From contig JBBDSM010000134.1 of assembly GCA_040904945.1 (NCBI GenBank), forward strand, positions 1 through 64,000: 64,000 nt of DNA, read 5' to 3'. Position numbers and translations under genes: made by a program. The notes under the pieces are model-generated. The model had not been told where the DNA came from. It was given only the letters and a program-made list of their open reading frames with translations, and made no database searches. This DNA comes from JAWLHJ01 sp040904945 (GTDB taxonomy: Bacteria > Gemmatimonadota > Gemmatimonadetes > Longimicrobiales > Gaopeijiaceae). This document shows positions 27,907 through 36,757 of this stretch, one piece after another (the first letter of the stretch is position 1; each line of letters starts with the position of its first letter).

Positions 27907-28707
27907 TCATGCCACCGAGCTCAGCGCGCGGGGGCGGATCAGAAGATCGCATTCATCGACGAACCGTTCCAGAACCACACCGAATCCACCCGCATCGACC
28001 ACCTCCGTGGGCGTCATTCCGACATAGTTCCGGAGCGCTCGTCGGAATGCGGAGCCGCTCGAGTACCCGAGCTGACGTGAGACGCTCTCGGCGCTCCTAC
28101 CCGGCTCCTCCAGCCATCGGCCGGCGTGGAGGAGTCGTGACCAGACGAGAAGATGGCCGAGCGAAGGCAGGCCGTGCCGGTCCAGACCCACGCTGAGGTG
28201 CGGGCGCGTAAGGCCCAGACAGTCCGCCACGTCCTCGGCGCCCCAGCCGCGCTGCGCTCCCTCCAGACACAAGCGCACCGTCTGGGTCTCGCGGCGCGGA
28301 AGCGATGGGCTGACCACCCTGATCACGGCGGATGCGGTGCTCCGGGACAACGCCCTGCGGACGGTCGCCGGCAACCCCCGGACCATCCCGTCGACCGGGA
28401 GCAGCACCAAGCCCTCGACCCCGGCCTTTCCGAGGCGGAAGAGCAGCCGGGTCGAGAGCCCGTCCCCGGCGACTAGCACGAGCACGATGCTCGGATACAG
28501 CCGGCCCAACTCCACCAGCGCCCCGTCCGGATCGTGAGCCGGGAGGGCGCGCCCATCGATGACGGCGCACGTCACCGCACGCTCCCGTAGCATCCAGGTG
28601 AGCCGGGCCCACGTGGCCACCCGCACCAGGGCATGCTCCCCCCCGAGGGCGAGCGTCGTCGCCTGCACCATCGAGGAATTCCGGGTCAAAACGGTCGTCA
28701 GCGCCAT
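27907..28707 (-). CDS. AraC-type transcriptional regulator with receiver-like N-terminus
   Basis: 266 residues. The C-terminal part (about residues 150-245) is an AraC/XylS double helix-turn-helix ending SAESVSRQLGYSSGSAFRRAL and YVGMTPTEV. The N-terminal 130 residues alternate strand and helix like a receiver domain (AVIDGRAL, SIVLVLVAGDG, GVEGLVLLPVDGMV) but lack a clear phosphorylation site, so it may sense something else. It diverges from the 43-residue lipoprotein gene, with a 128-bp shared upstream region, and is likely to control it. Confidence 0.8.
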   Translation of the reverse strand: MALTTVLTRNSSMVQATTLALGGEHALVRVATWARLTWMLRERAVTCAVIDGRALPAHDPDGALVELGRLYPSIVLVLVAGDGLSTRLLFRLGKAGVEGLVLLPVDGMVRGLPATVRRALSRSTASAVIRVVSPSLPRRETQTVRLCLEGAQRGWGAEDVADCLGLTRPHLSVGLDRHGLPSLGHLLVWSRLLHAGRWLEEPGRSAESVSRQLGYSSGSAFRRALRNYVGMTPTEVVDAGGFGVVLERFVDECDLLIRPRALSSVA

Positions 28708-28835
28708 CGATCTTCGAAAAAGACATAGCTAAGGTCCAAAACGATACGTCGCTCCGCCCCCTCTTCAGAAAACTTGAGTCTAGCGGAACGAAGAACCGCC
28801 CCTACCGGGTTACCTCCAGACTAGGACCGCCTCGA

Positions 28836-28967
28836 ATGAAGACTCTCCGACGCTCCCTGCTCGTACTGCTCCTGACCGTCGGTGCCGCCGCCTGCGGCTC
28901 GTCCATCACCGCGCCGGACCATACTCCGGATCCCGGTCTCTTCCATACGCCCGATCCGGGACTCTAA
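28836..28967 (+). CDS. 43-residue lipoprotein with duplicated HTPDPGL heptapeptide
   Basis: ATG at 28836, TAA at 28965-28967. MKTLRRSLLVLLLTVGAAAC is a textbook lipoprotein signal with Cys20 as the lipidation site. The mature part is only 24 residues and ends in two copies of HTPDPGL (residues 29-35 and 37-43) joined by Phe. The two copies differ at four bases, all synonymous third positions. It is flanked by the AraC-type gene (divergent) and the TPR gene (convergent, stop 10 bp away). It could be a signalling or structural peptide; nothing known matches that I recognise. Confidence 0.7.
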   Translation: MKTLRRSLLVLLLTVGAAACGSSITAPDHTPDPGLFHTPDPGL

Positions 28968-28977
28968 GCCGGCTGCT

Positions 28978-30804
28978 TCAAACTGAAGCACCCGCGACAG
29001 CCCTCCGCATCTCCCGAAGTCCCTCGCGGACTTCAAGGGGCGCGGAGGGCTTCGTGCTTTCAGCCTTCTCGAGCTCGGTCGGGACCGCTTCCCGGAGCAG
29101 TTGAGCCAGAGCTTCCTCGGAGCGGAAGAGCGTACGGTTGAGTCCGAACTCCTCCGCGTGGCGGACGGCTCGCCGCAACCACCGCTCCGCCGCGTCGCGC
29201 ATGCCGAGAGCCTGATAGGAAAGCCCACGATAGTAGAGGATTTCGGCCTTCGCCGACCGCGGTCCCGACTCCCAGCCGAGCGCGTCGCACGCGGCCGCGC
29301 GGCGCTCGAAGTCCCCGAGGTCCCCGCGCACGGCCGCGAGGTACGCCAGAGCGTCGAACGCGTAGGTCCGGTAGTACACGTCGGTCGCGTCCGAAGCCAC
29401 CACCGACCAGGCGTCCTCGGCCGCGGCATGATCGCCGAGGTCGACGAGGGCGCCCGCCAGGTTCGCGAGACACCGAACGCGCCCACTGGCGTCCTCGTAC
29501 GAGCCGACCGCGATCCAACCATGGCGCAGCGCAACGTCGAGGTTGCCCGCCGCGTGCTCCAGGGCGAGCAGGCCGTGATGGATGGACGCCAGGACGTCGC
29601 GGTTACCGGAGCGGCCAGCGAGGTCGAGGGCGTCCTGGTATCCCGAGCGTGCCTGTGGAAGGTTGCCGAGCTCCTGGCGCACCGCGGCAAGACCGCCGAG
29701 CGACTGGGCGGCCTTCGCGGCGAAGCCCGCCGCGAGCGCTACTTCATAAGCGATCTCATAGGCCCGCACGGCCGCCTCCCACCTGGCGGCACGACGTAGT
29801 ACCCTACCTCGGTACCGTGACGCATCCACTGCGACATCGGCGTACATCACCGCGGCGGCGGCATCGAACGCGCAGCGATACAACTCCACGGCGCCGTGTA
29901 CATGGCCCTCGACTTCGGCGCGCTGACCCGCTACGACCAAGCCGTCCGCTGTGGCTTCGAAGTCACGGCTCGCGAGGGCACCGAGAAGCGGCTCCCACGC
30001 GTCGACCGAGTCGCCACCCTTCCTGGAACGGCCGGCCAACTGGTCACGGACGGCGTCGACACGGGCGACCCAGGCGCCCTCCGCCGTGTATCCCACGTCG
30101 CCGTCGACCAGTGCTCGGGCAAGCCGTACCACGAGAAACCGCTGCTCGACCTTCGCGCTGACCTCAGGGCGGTCTTCTCGTCCCTCACAGTCCTGCAGGA
30201 CCGGGAATCCGACGAAGCCCTTCGTCTCGGGAGCTCGAAGCCGCACGACCCCGCCCTCGGTCGAGGTGTCGAGGTCCTGATGGAGGAGCGCGCTCGCGCA
30301 CTCACCCGAGAGGAAGAGCGCCCTCTGCCGGTCTTCCTTACCCAGGCGGGGGCGCGGCCCCACGGAATCACAGACGAGGAACCACGACCGGGCGCCGTCG
30401 CTACCGAGGGCCACGGTGAACATGCTGCCGCCATCGGCCCACGTCCTTCCCGACACCCCGGCCGAGTCGTACACGCCGGGCAATCCGATCTCCCAGGCTC
30501 GCTCGAGCGGCTCCGCCGCGAAGGAACGTCGCGGGCGGTCGACCATGAAGTCGAGCAAGACGTGCGGGTGGGGCGCGGACTCGCCGTATTCGTCGATCCA
30601 CACGGCTGCGGCTCGGTCGGCACCCGTAATCTCGCTGAGCTCACTCAGGTGGGCGATGACCGCGAGCCGGACGGGATCACCGGCATGGATGGCGCGCGCA
30701 AGCTGGAATCTCTGCCGCCTCCGGCTACGATGCTCGGAGAGGCCGACGACTTGCGTCCGACCGGTCCGTGCCGCCCCGGATTCAGCGATATTTGTCGGGA
30801 GCAT
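28978..30804 (-). CDS. GAF-like plus tetratricopeptide-repeat protein
   Basis: 608 residues, soluble. An N-terminal part (about residues 45-175) looks like a GAF-type sensor domain (AAAVWIDEYG, LGKEDRQRALFLSGECASALL). From about residue 290 to 580 TPR-type helical pairs run continuously (for example AAVRAYEIAYEVALAAG, RSGYQDALDLAGRSG, MRDAAERWLRRAVRHAEEFG). Such TPR arrays bind peptides or proteins. It is convergent with the small lipoprotein gene and divergent from the EamA transporter. An adaptor or peptide-sensing role is an inference from context only. Confidence 0.75.
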   Translation of the reverse strand: MLPTNIAESGAARTGRTQVVGLSEHRSRRRQRFQLARAIHAGDPVRLAVIAHLSELSEITGADRAAAVWIDEYGESAPHPHVLLDFMVDRPRRSFAAEPLERAWEIGLPGVYDSAGVSGRTWADGGSMFTVALGSDGARSWFLVCDSVGPRPRLGKEDRQRALFLSGECASALLHQDLDTSTEGGVVRLRAPETKGFVGFPVLQDCEGREDRPEVSAKVEQRFLVVRLARALVDGDVGYTAEGAWVARVDAVRDQLAGRSRKGGDSVDAWEPLLGALASRDFEATADGLVVAGQRAEVEGHVHGAVELYRCAFDAAAAVMYADVAVDASRYRGRVLRRAARWEAAVRAYEIAYEVALAAGFAAKAAQSLGGLAAVRQELGNLPQARSGYQDALDLAGRSGNRDVLASIHHGLLALEHAAGNLDVALRHGWIAVGSYEDASGRVRCLANLAGALVDLGDHAAAEDAWSVVASDATDVYYRTYAFDALAYLAAVRGDLGDFERRAAACDALGWESGPRSAKAEILYYRGLSYQALGMRDAAERWLRRAVRHAEEFGLNRTLFRSEEALAQLLREAVPTELEKAESTKPSAPLEVREGLREMRRAVAGASV

Positions 30805-30809
30805 CCCTC

Positions 30810-30839
30810 AAGTTAGTGTCCTTCTCCGTGACGGCACAA
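30810..30839 (-). promoter_or_regulatory. Candidate promoter of the TPR gene
   Basis: Minus-strand TTGTGC (30834-30839) and TAACTT (30810-30815) with an 18-nt spacer. The ATG lies only 5 nt after the -10, which would make the transcript leaderless. Confidence 0.35.
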
Positions 30840-30859
30840 CATCTTTTCTCATCTACGGC

Positions 30860-31795
30860 ATGAAGCCCTCATCGTCGCCGCTCGCGGCTGACCTGGGACT
30901 CCTCGGGCTCGTGGCCATCTGGGGCGTCAACTTCTCGGTCGTCAAAGTCGTGCTCCGCGAGATGGATCCGTTCGCGTTGAACGCGCTGCGATTCCCTCTC
31001 GCGGCCTTCGCGTTCTGGCTCGTCCTGCGAGCGCGTGGCGGCATCAGGCGCCCCGCCTCCGAAGACGTTCCCAGAATCCTGCTGCTCGGCCTGGTCGGAA
31101 ACGTGGCCTACCAACTTTTCTTCATCCAGGGACTGGACCGGACGCTGGCGGGCAACGCGAGCCTCCTTCTCGCCACGACACCCATCTGGACGCTCGTCAT
31201 GTCGTCGGTGGCCGGCCACGAACGTCCGAACCTCCGCGTCATGGCAGGGATCGCCTGCACGCTCACCGGTATCGTGCTGATCATCCTGGGGCGCCAAGGC
31301 GGATTGACGCTACAGGCCTCCACCCTTGGAGGGGACCTGCTCATGCTGGGCGCCGCCGTGCTCTGGTCGGCGTACACCGTCTGGGGCCGCACGCCGGTCG
31401 CCCGCTACGGTCCTTTGCGGATGACGGCGTGGAGCCTATGGATCGCGACGCCGGTGATCGTGCTCATGGGCGTTCCGTCACTCCACTCCACCGATCTGGC
31501 CGCCGTGTCGCCGGGAGCTTGGCTCGGTGTGGTCTACGCCGGAGTCCTATCGATCGGGGTCGCCTACGTGCTCTGGTACCGGGGCGTCCAACTCCTTGGG
31601 AACAGTCGGACAGCGGTGTACTCGAACCTGGTACCCGTGGCCGCCCTGGTCACGGCTTGGCTGTGGCTCGGCGAAACACCGGCGGCCGGGCAACTGGCTG
31701 GAGCGTGCGTGATCCTCGCCGGCCTCTGGCTGTCTCGAACCGGTCACACGCCGGGGTCGAGCTCCTTGCGGTGGCGGAGTTCCGGGAACTCGTAG
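30860..31795 (+). CDS. EamA-family (DMT) transporter
   Basis: About 311 residues with ten predicted membrane helices in two EamA halves: the first begins LGLLGLVAIWGVNFSVVKVV, the second LLMLGAAVLWSAYTVWGR. EamA carriers export amino acids, nucleosides or other small metabolites; the substrate cannot be read from sequence. The ATG at 30860 starts the first helix; the frame is open far upstream but is antisense to the TPR gene. The final 52 bp overlap the convergent zinc-ribbon gene. Confidence 0.87.
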   Translation: MKPSSSPLAADLGLLGLVAIWGVNFSVVKVVLREMDPFALNALRFPLAAFAFWLVLRARGGIRRPASEDVPRILLLGLVGNVAYQLFFIQGLDRTLAGNASLLLATTPIWTLVMSSVAGHERPNLRVMAGIACTLTGIVLIILGRQGGLTLQASTLGGDLLMLGAAVLWSAYTVWGRTPVARYGPLRMTAWSLWIATPVIVLMGVPSLHSTDLAAVSPGAWLGVVYAGVLSIGVAYVLWYRGVQLLGNSRTAVYSNLVPVAALVTAWLWLGETPAAGQLAGACVILAGLWLSRTGHTPGSSSLRWRSSGNS

Positions 31796-32517
31796 TAGAT
31801 CACCCCTTCCTGGGAGATCTCCGAGCGGACGCGGAAGTCGTCGTCCATGCTGATGAGGATCTTCTCGGCCGCCGACAGGGAGAGGTTCAGGTCCGCAGCG
31901 ACCTCGCTGACGGTGAGGGTCCCCCCCTTCTGGCCGGCAAGCCGCAGGATCTTGCGCTGCAAGCCGCGCATGACCGCCTCACGGCGTCCCTGGAAGCCCT
32001 GCCATCCCCAGTAGAAGGTCAGCGACCCGCCCATGCCGACGACACTGCCCACGGCCAGCAGGACGGCTTCGGCCTCCACGACGCCGATCAGCATCAGGAG
32101 CGTGGCGACCAGCACCATGGCCACCCCGAGGATCCTGCGTTTGATGCCGCTACTCGGAAGCGGCTCGTCCGGCTTCGACTCGATCAGCCGCCGCTCGGCC
32201 TCGGGGCCAGTCACGCTCAGGACGCGCGCGGCGTTCTCCCACCCCAGCCCGCAGCGCGGACACACCAAGTGGTTTCGCCGCGCCAGCCAGTAGAGGAGTC
32301 CGCCCAGGCCCCAGGTGAAGAGGCTCACGCCCACGGCGAGCGCCACGTGCCCGGCTCGCCTGAAATAGGGCATCCCTTCGCCCTGGTACGAGCACCTGGG
32401 ACATACCTTCACGCGATCCACGCGCGGCACCAGGCCGCCACGGAGCGCGACGGCACCACACGTGGGACAACGTGTGTCGCCGGGCTCGAGGGTTTCACCA
32501 CAGGTCGAGCATTGCAT
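31744..32517 (-). CDS. Zinc-ribbon membrane protein with C-terminal winged-helix-like domain
   Basis: About 257 residues. Starts with a zinc ribbon (MQCSTCGETL and RCPTCG), then two more Cys pairs (CPRC twice), a membrane segment (HVALAVGVSLFTWGLGGLLYWLA), then two adjacent helices (GVAMVLVATLLMLIGVVEAE and VLLAVGSVVGMGGSLTFYW). The C-terminal 70 residues resemble a winged helix (ILRLAGQKGGTLTVSEVAADLNLSLSAAEKIL). The ATG 32517 begins the zinc ribbon. No family name can be given; a membrane-tethered regulator or assembly factor is possible. Overlaps the EamA gene tail by 52 bp. Confidence 0.7.
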   Translation of the reverse strand: MQCSTCGETLEPGDTRCPTCGAVALRGGLVPRVDRVKVCPRCSYQGEGMPYFRRAGHVALAVGVSLFTWGLGGLLYWLARRNHLVCPRCGLGWENAARVLSVTGPEAERRLIESKPDEPLPSSGIKRRILGVAMVLVATLLMLIGVVEAEAVLLAVGSVVGMGGSLTFYWGWQGFQGRREAVMRGLQRKILRLAGQKGGTLTVSEVAADLNLSLSAAEKILISMDDDFRVRSEISQEGVIYYEFPELRHRKELDPGV

Positions 32518-32608
32518 CGGATATGGGATCACGTTTCGGGGTTCGCGGTCGACCGGCACCCGAGCTTCCCCGGTCGCAGTTTCCCTACGACGGAGCGCGT
32601 CAGAAGAT

Positions 32609-34849
32609 TCAGCGGACCCTCACGACGCGGAGCATCGCGCCGGCACCCGAGGTGAACGGGCCACCGTCCGCGCCGCCCATCGTGAGGGTCAGCGTCCCGC
32701 CGTCGGGCGGCCGAAGGCTGATGTACCGCATCGAGGAAGCGCGCAGCGTGGCCGTGAACACGAAGTCAGCATGTCCGCCCGTCGGAACATGAAAGGGGAG
32801 CAGTTCTCGCAGGAAGCCAGGCAGGTCGAAGTCGGGGTAGGTGAACGGCCCGGCCGCGTCGCCGCCGTCATCGAAGTAGACCGCGGTGGCCCATCGCGAG
32901 AAGAGCTCCCCCCACGTCGTGGCCATCTGGGCCTCGACGTTCGCGACTCCAGTAAGCGTGGTCTGCGTAAGCCGCCGGAGCACGTCGCCCCCGTCCTGCT
33001 GGTGCAGATAGAGCATGTACAGGAAGCCGGCCCCCCGCTCCGCGAGCGATCCGTTCCCGCTCGAGACGATGAGGCTGACCGTGTCCGGGCGCTCCAGGTA
33101 GAGCAGGGCCCGGCGTCGGTTTCCGTCGCGGAAGAGCTCCGCCGCCGCCGAGTCCCCGGACGCCGCATAATCCCGCGCGACCAGCTCCTCGGCCATCTGC
33201 GCCAGGCCCTCGAGCACCCACAAGGCGTCCTGTGATCCCCCCAGCCCGACCACGCGCTCGCTGAAGTGCACCATGTGCTGGAACTCGTGCGCGAGGATCG
33301 ATGGAACAACGTCCAGCACCTTCCTCTTGGAACGGGCGTCACCATGCTCGGCGTCCGGATCGGGCACCAACGCATAGAAGACCTCGCCGGCGTTGCTGTT
33401 CGAGAGCTCCGGCAGAAGGTCGCGCCCGTAGAAGAAGCCACCCACGAAGCTGTTCGAGTCCCGAGCGGTGAGCCTGTTCACGACCGGCGTGAAGAGGATG
33501 ACGACCCGGTCGTTCCCGTCGAGATCCGACGGTATGCCGAACGATTCGGTGACCCTGGGGTGGATGACGTCGTCGAAGCGAACCCCGACGTCCTCGAGGT
33601 CTCCATCTTCGAAGCCGCCCGCCGGCGCCGCGTCGTCGACGTATACCACAGCTTCGTCGCTCACGAGTCGGGCAGTCGCCGTAATCTCGTCGAATCGGTT
33701 ACCTGGGTCGTCCGAGCCGTTGAACACCCAGAAGGTCCGTGAATCTCCGACGGTCGGGACCGCGGCAGGTGCGCCGGGCGCACGAGCCGCGCCGGAGGGC
33801 GGCTGGACCGCGCCCCCGCCCGAGAGCCGACGCTCCAGGATGGCAGCCTCCTCGGAGCGCAGCTTGAGATCGAAGGCACCCTGCGCGTCGGCCACGGCCT
33901 CGAGCGCGACGCTCGAGGCCGGCGCCGTGAGTCCCGCGGTGAACGGGCCGGGCGGCGCCGCCACCACCGCGTTCTGGGCCAGCCCGGCGAGGCGCATCGG
34001 GTAGCTCGCCCCGGCGACCGTTCCCGCGGCCTGCGGGATGATGATGTACTCGGCCTGCACCCCCGCGACGCGTTCACCCGAAAGCTGGACGCAGTCCATC
34101 CCTGCCGGATCGCTCAAATCAACGTATTCTCCCGGAAGCAGCGGCTCGACGGGACCGCCCTCCGTCACGTCGACGCCGATCGTGCCGCTCGACACCGCGC
34201 CGAGCGCGACGCGGACCCGCACGTCGGCGCGCGCGGGAAGGCACAGCGGCACCTCGACTTCGAGGCTCGTCGCGGATGCCTGGAGCACGCGGGCACGGAC
34301 GTTCGAGAAGTACACGAGGTTCTGCTCGGGGACCGGGCTGAAGTTCTGGCCGGCGAGCACGAGTGTGGCGCCGACGGGCGCTTCGACAGGCTCGACGGAC
34401 GTGAGTCGCGGCGTGCCGACGAGGTATGACCTCAGCTCCGCCCGCGGACCGTCCTGTTCGACGACCGTAGCGACGATGGTGATCTGGCCCTCCGTCGAGC
34501 CGAGCCGGACGGTGATCTCGGCGGCGCCCGCCTCGTCGGTAACCGTCGCCTCGGGCCCCTCGAGCTGTGCGTCGCCGCTGGTCACGGCCCACCGGACCGT
34601 GACGTCATCCACCGGAAGCCTCGAGTCGACCTCCCGCACGATCACACGGAGCGGGTCGGAGAGCTCGGTGCCGGCCGTGGCGTACTGCTCGTCCCCTCCG
34701 GCGACGACGACCTCGAGAGGCACGAAACCCGGAGCGACCGGTTCCCTGGAGCATCCGGCCAACGCCAGGAGCGTGGCCACGACCAGCATCGGCCGGGGGT
34801 CAGCGCGCGTGGCCGGAACGCACCGCCCGGATCGGCGCCGGCCCGTCAT
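32609..34849 (-). CDS. M30-like zinc metallopeptidase lipoprotein with Ig-like and IPT domains
   Basis: About 746 residues. The lipobox LAGC follows a hydrophobic stretch that starts near an internal Met (MLVVATLL). Order: a bacterial Ig-like domain (about residues 40-145), an IPT/TIG-like domain (about 150-230), a linker region, then an M30 (hyicolysin)-like peptidase with HEFQHMVH (HExxH, about residue 518) and a glutamate in WVLEGLAQMAEE about 28 residues later. The protein is presumably surface or periplasmic. The ATG 34849 overlaps the SH3-protein stop (ATGA); a second Met 20 codons later is an alternative start. Confidence 0.82.
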   Translation of the reverse strand: MTGRRRSGRCVPATRADPRPMLVVATLLALAGCSREPVAPGFVPLEVVVAGGDEQYATAGTELSDPLRVIVREVDSRLPVDDVTVRWAVTSGDAQLEGPEATVTDEAGAAEITVRLGSTEGQITIVATVVEQDGPRAELRSYLVGTPRLTSVEPVEAPVGATLVLAGQNFSPVPEQNLVYFSNVRARVLQASATSLEVEVPLCLPARADVRVRVALGAVSSGTIGVDVTEGGPVEPLLPGEYVDLSDPAGMDCVQLSGERVAGVQAEYIIIPQAAGTVAGASYPMRLAGLAQNAVVAAPPGPFTAGLTAPASSVALEAVADAQGAFDLKLRSEEAAILERRLSGGGAVQPPSGAARAPGAPAAVPTVGDSRTFWVFNGSDDPGNRFDEITATARLVSDEAVVYVDDAAPAGGFEDGDLEDVGVRFDDVIHPRVTESFGIPSDLDGNDRVVILFTPVVNRLTARDSNSFVGGFFYGRDLLPELSNSNAGEVFYALVPDPDAEHGDARSKRKVLDVVPSILAHEFQHMVHFSERVVGLGGSQDALWVLEGLAQMAEELVARDYAASGDSAAAELFRDGNRRRALLYLERPDTVSLIVSSGNGSLAERGAGFLYMLYLHQQDGGDVLRRLTQTTLTGVANVEAQMATTWGELFSRWATAVYFDDGGDAAGPFTYPDFDLPGFLRELLPFHVPTGGHADFVFTATLRASSMRYISLRPPDGGTLTLTMGGADGGPFTSGAGAMLRVVRVR

Positions 34850-35910
34850 CCGCCGGCCCCGCGCTCCAGCGCGAGCAGATCGAGGATGGGCGTCGCCGTG
34901 AGCGCAGAAGACGCCCGGCGCACCCGCCCGGTCACGCGTATCAACTCGAGGGGCGTCAGGCCCTCCGCCGTCGAGAGACGGTCCGGAGGGACCGCGACGT
35001 AGACGAAGGGCCCTTCGGCCCCACCGGCGCGCCCGAGAATGAACGGCTCGCCCTCGTAGAAGTCGGTTCGAACCGCCTCGGCACGTTCCAGGGAGATGAA
35101 CTGCACCGTCCAGGTGACGCGTCGGCCCTCGTGGCTCGCGCCGTCCGGCGCGGCCAGATCGTCCGGGGTGAGGTCGGCCGTAGCGCCCGCCCCGGAAGGC
35201 GGCTCGGCGTCCCCGGCGTCCGATGCCGGGCTCCACACCCACCCCTCGAGTCGCACCCGAACCCAGCTGCCCTCGCGCGCCAGCACCTCGAGATCTCCAT
35301 CGACGGCGGAGGTGCCGATGGTGTCACCATCCGGTGCGCTCAGAATCGGGGTGCTCTCGCCGGCACGCAGAAAGATGCGCACGGGGTCCACGCCGCGTGA
35401 CGCCGCGGACGAGGGGACGCCAGCTCCGGAGGCCGGGTCGGGCGCACGCTGCCCGGCGGGCGTGACCGAGGGTGACCAAATCCAACCGGTGCGGCGCACC
35501 CGCGTCCACCCCGGCTGGCTCTCGAGCTCCTCGAGCAACGTTCCCTCCTCCAACCGGGCGACGATGGCGCCGGACGGCTCAGCCCTGAGATTCTCCCCGC
35601 CCGCCACGGACACGGTGAGGTCCATGCCTTCCCGATCCGTGGTCCGCAGCGACGCCGTCCAAACCCAGCCTTCGAGAGACGCCTCCGTCCACGATCCAGA
35701 GACACCCACCCTCGAGAGTTCGGCGCCGGCGTTCACGCGCGCCAGAACCAAACCCTGCGGCTCGCGTCGGAAGTTCTCCTCGACGTCGGCGCGCACGGTG
35801 GCCTGCCCGCTGAGCGGGGCGATGGTGAGCAGGAGCGCCGCGAGCGCGCCCGTCGAGGCGCGCGCACCCGTCTTCCACCCACCTCTACACGACCTCGGAG
35901 ACCCTGTCAT
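34846..35910 (-). CDS. Secreted protein with three SH3-like repeats
   Basis: 354 residues. After a hydrophobic signal segment there are three SH3b-type units, each ending in a matching motif: EGWVWTAS, TGWIWSPS and EGWVWSPA (about residues 87, 150 and 235). Bacterial SH3 domains usually bind cell-wall peptide or proteins. A C-terminal beta domain (VTWTVQFISLERAEAVRTDFY) follows. It is translationally coupled to the M30-like peptidase and divergent from a beta-barrel gene. I could not find a canonical Shine-Dalgarno before the ATG at 35910. Confidence 0.75.
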   Translation of the reverse strand: MTGSPRSCRGGWKTGARASTGALAALLLTIAPLSGQATVRADVEENFRREPQGLVLARVNAGAELSRVGVSGSWTEASLEGWVWTASLRTTDREGMDLTVSVAGGENLRAEPSGAIVARLEEGTLLEELESQPGWTRVRRTGWIWSPSVTPAGQRAPDPASGAGVPSSAASRGVDPVRIFLRAGESTPILSAPDGDTIGTSAVDGDLEVLAREGSWVRVRLEGWVWSPASDAGDAEPPSGAGATADLTPDDLAAPDGASHEGRRVTWTVQFISLERAEAVRTDFYEGEPFILGRAGGAEGPFVYVAVPPDRLSTAEGLTPLELIRVTGRVRRASSALTATPILDLLALERGAGG

Positions 35911-36042
35911 ATTGTCTTGAAACGATCCCGGACGGGCGGTGTTACAAGGGCGGTTCGAGCGCTGCCGCTCGTCCTCCCAATCTGCCCGAGACGCATGGAA
36001 GCGTCAATCAATCCCGACCCTGAAGAGGAGCGCGGCACCCGG

Positions 36043-36738
36043 ATGCGGCACATTCTCCGTAGTTCGTTCCCGGCCGTTCTGGCCTTCCTGCTCGTCGGAG
36101 GCTCGACCGCGGACGCCCAGACGGTGCCGTCCCCGTTCACCTTCATCGAAGGTCGCCAGGAAGCCGGGCTCATCTTCGGCGCCGTCGACGCCGCCACCGG
36201 GCGGTTCGGTTTCGCCCCGAAGGGCGGCCGGCTGGTCGGCGGTCGCTACGGCATCGAGCTCTCGGGTCCCTTGTCGCTCGAAGGCGTGACGACGGTCATC
36301 TCCGGGGAGCGTGACATCATCAACCCGGGGCGGGACGAGGGCGACAGGGTGGTAGGCGAGGCCGACGTGCTGCTCACCACCATCGACGCGCGCTTCAAGT
36401 TCAGCCTCACCGGGGACCGGATGTGGCACCGCATCAGCCCCTTCATCGTGGCCGGCGGAGGTGTCGTCTTCGACGCGGCGGGGGATTCCGAGGCGGACGA
36501 ACTGCTCCTCCCCGAGGATCAATTCAACTTCGGCACCAGCTTTTACGGCACGACGGGGCTGGGTGTCCGCTGGTTCGTCACCGATCGCTTCGCGCTCCGC
36601 GCCGATGGCACGTTCTCGCTCTGGAAGGTCGGCACCCCACCCGGATTCAGCGACCCGGTGCGGAACTTCGTGAACGTCCAGGAAGGCGAGTGGCTGCAAT
36701 CGCTCGGGCTCACGATTTCGACGCTGATCCGCTGGTGA
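36043..36738 (+). CDS. Outer-membrane beta-barrel-like protein
   Basis: About 231 residues. A signal peptide (SFPAVLAFLLVGG, cut after TADAQ) is followed by alternating strands with aromatic ends, including RFKFSLTGDRMWHRISPFIVAGGG, split by turns, and a final strand IRW typical of small outer-membrane barrels. The ATG at 36043 begins the signal peptide, with GAAGAGGAG about 12 nt upstream; another ATG at 35995 is possible. It diverges from the SH3/M30 pair and lies 19 bp before moeA, which may be co-transcribed. Confidence 0.72.
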   Translation: MRHILRSSFPAVLAFLLVGGSTADAQTVPSPFTFIEGRQEAGLIFGAVDAATGRFGFAPKGGRLVGGRYGIELSGPLSLEGVTTVISGERDIINPGRDEGDRVVGEADVLLTTIDARFKFSLTGDRMWHRISPFIVAGGGVVFDAAGDSEADELLLPEDQFNFGTSFYGTTGLGVRWFVTDRFALRADGTFSLWKVGTPPGFSDPVRNFVNVQEGEWLQSLGLTISTLIRW

Positions 36739-36757
36739 GATACGGGAGCTTCTGACC

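Noticed and set aside
32609..35242. An 877-residue version of the M30 peptidase
   Set aside because: Its N-terminus would lie inside the SH3-protein gene in another frame; the ATG 34849 overlaps the SH3 stop and precedes the lipobox.
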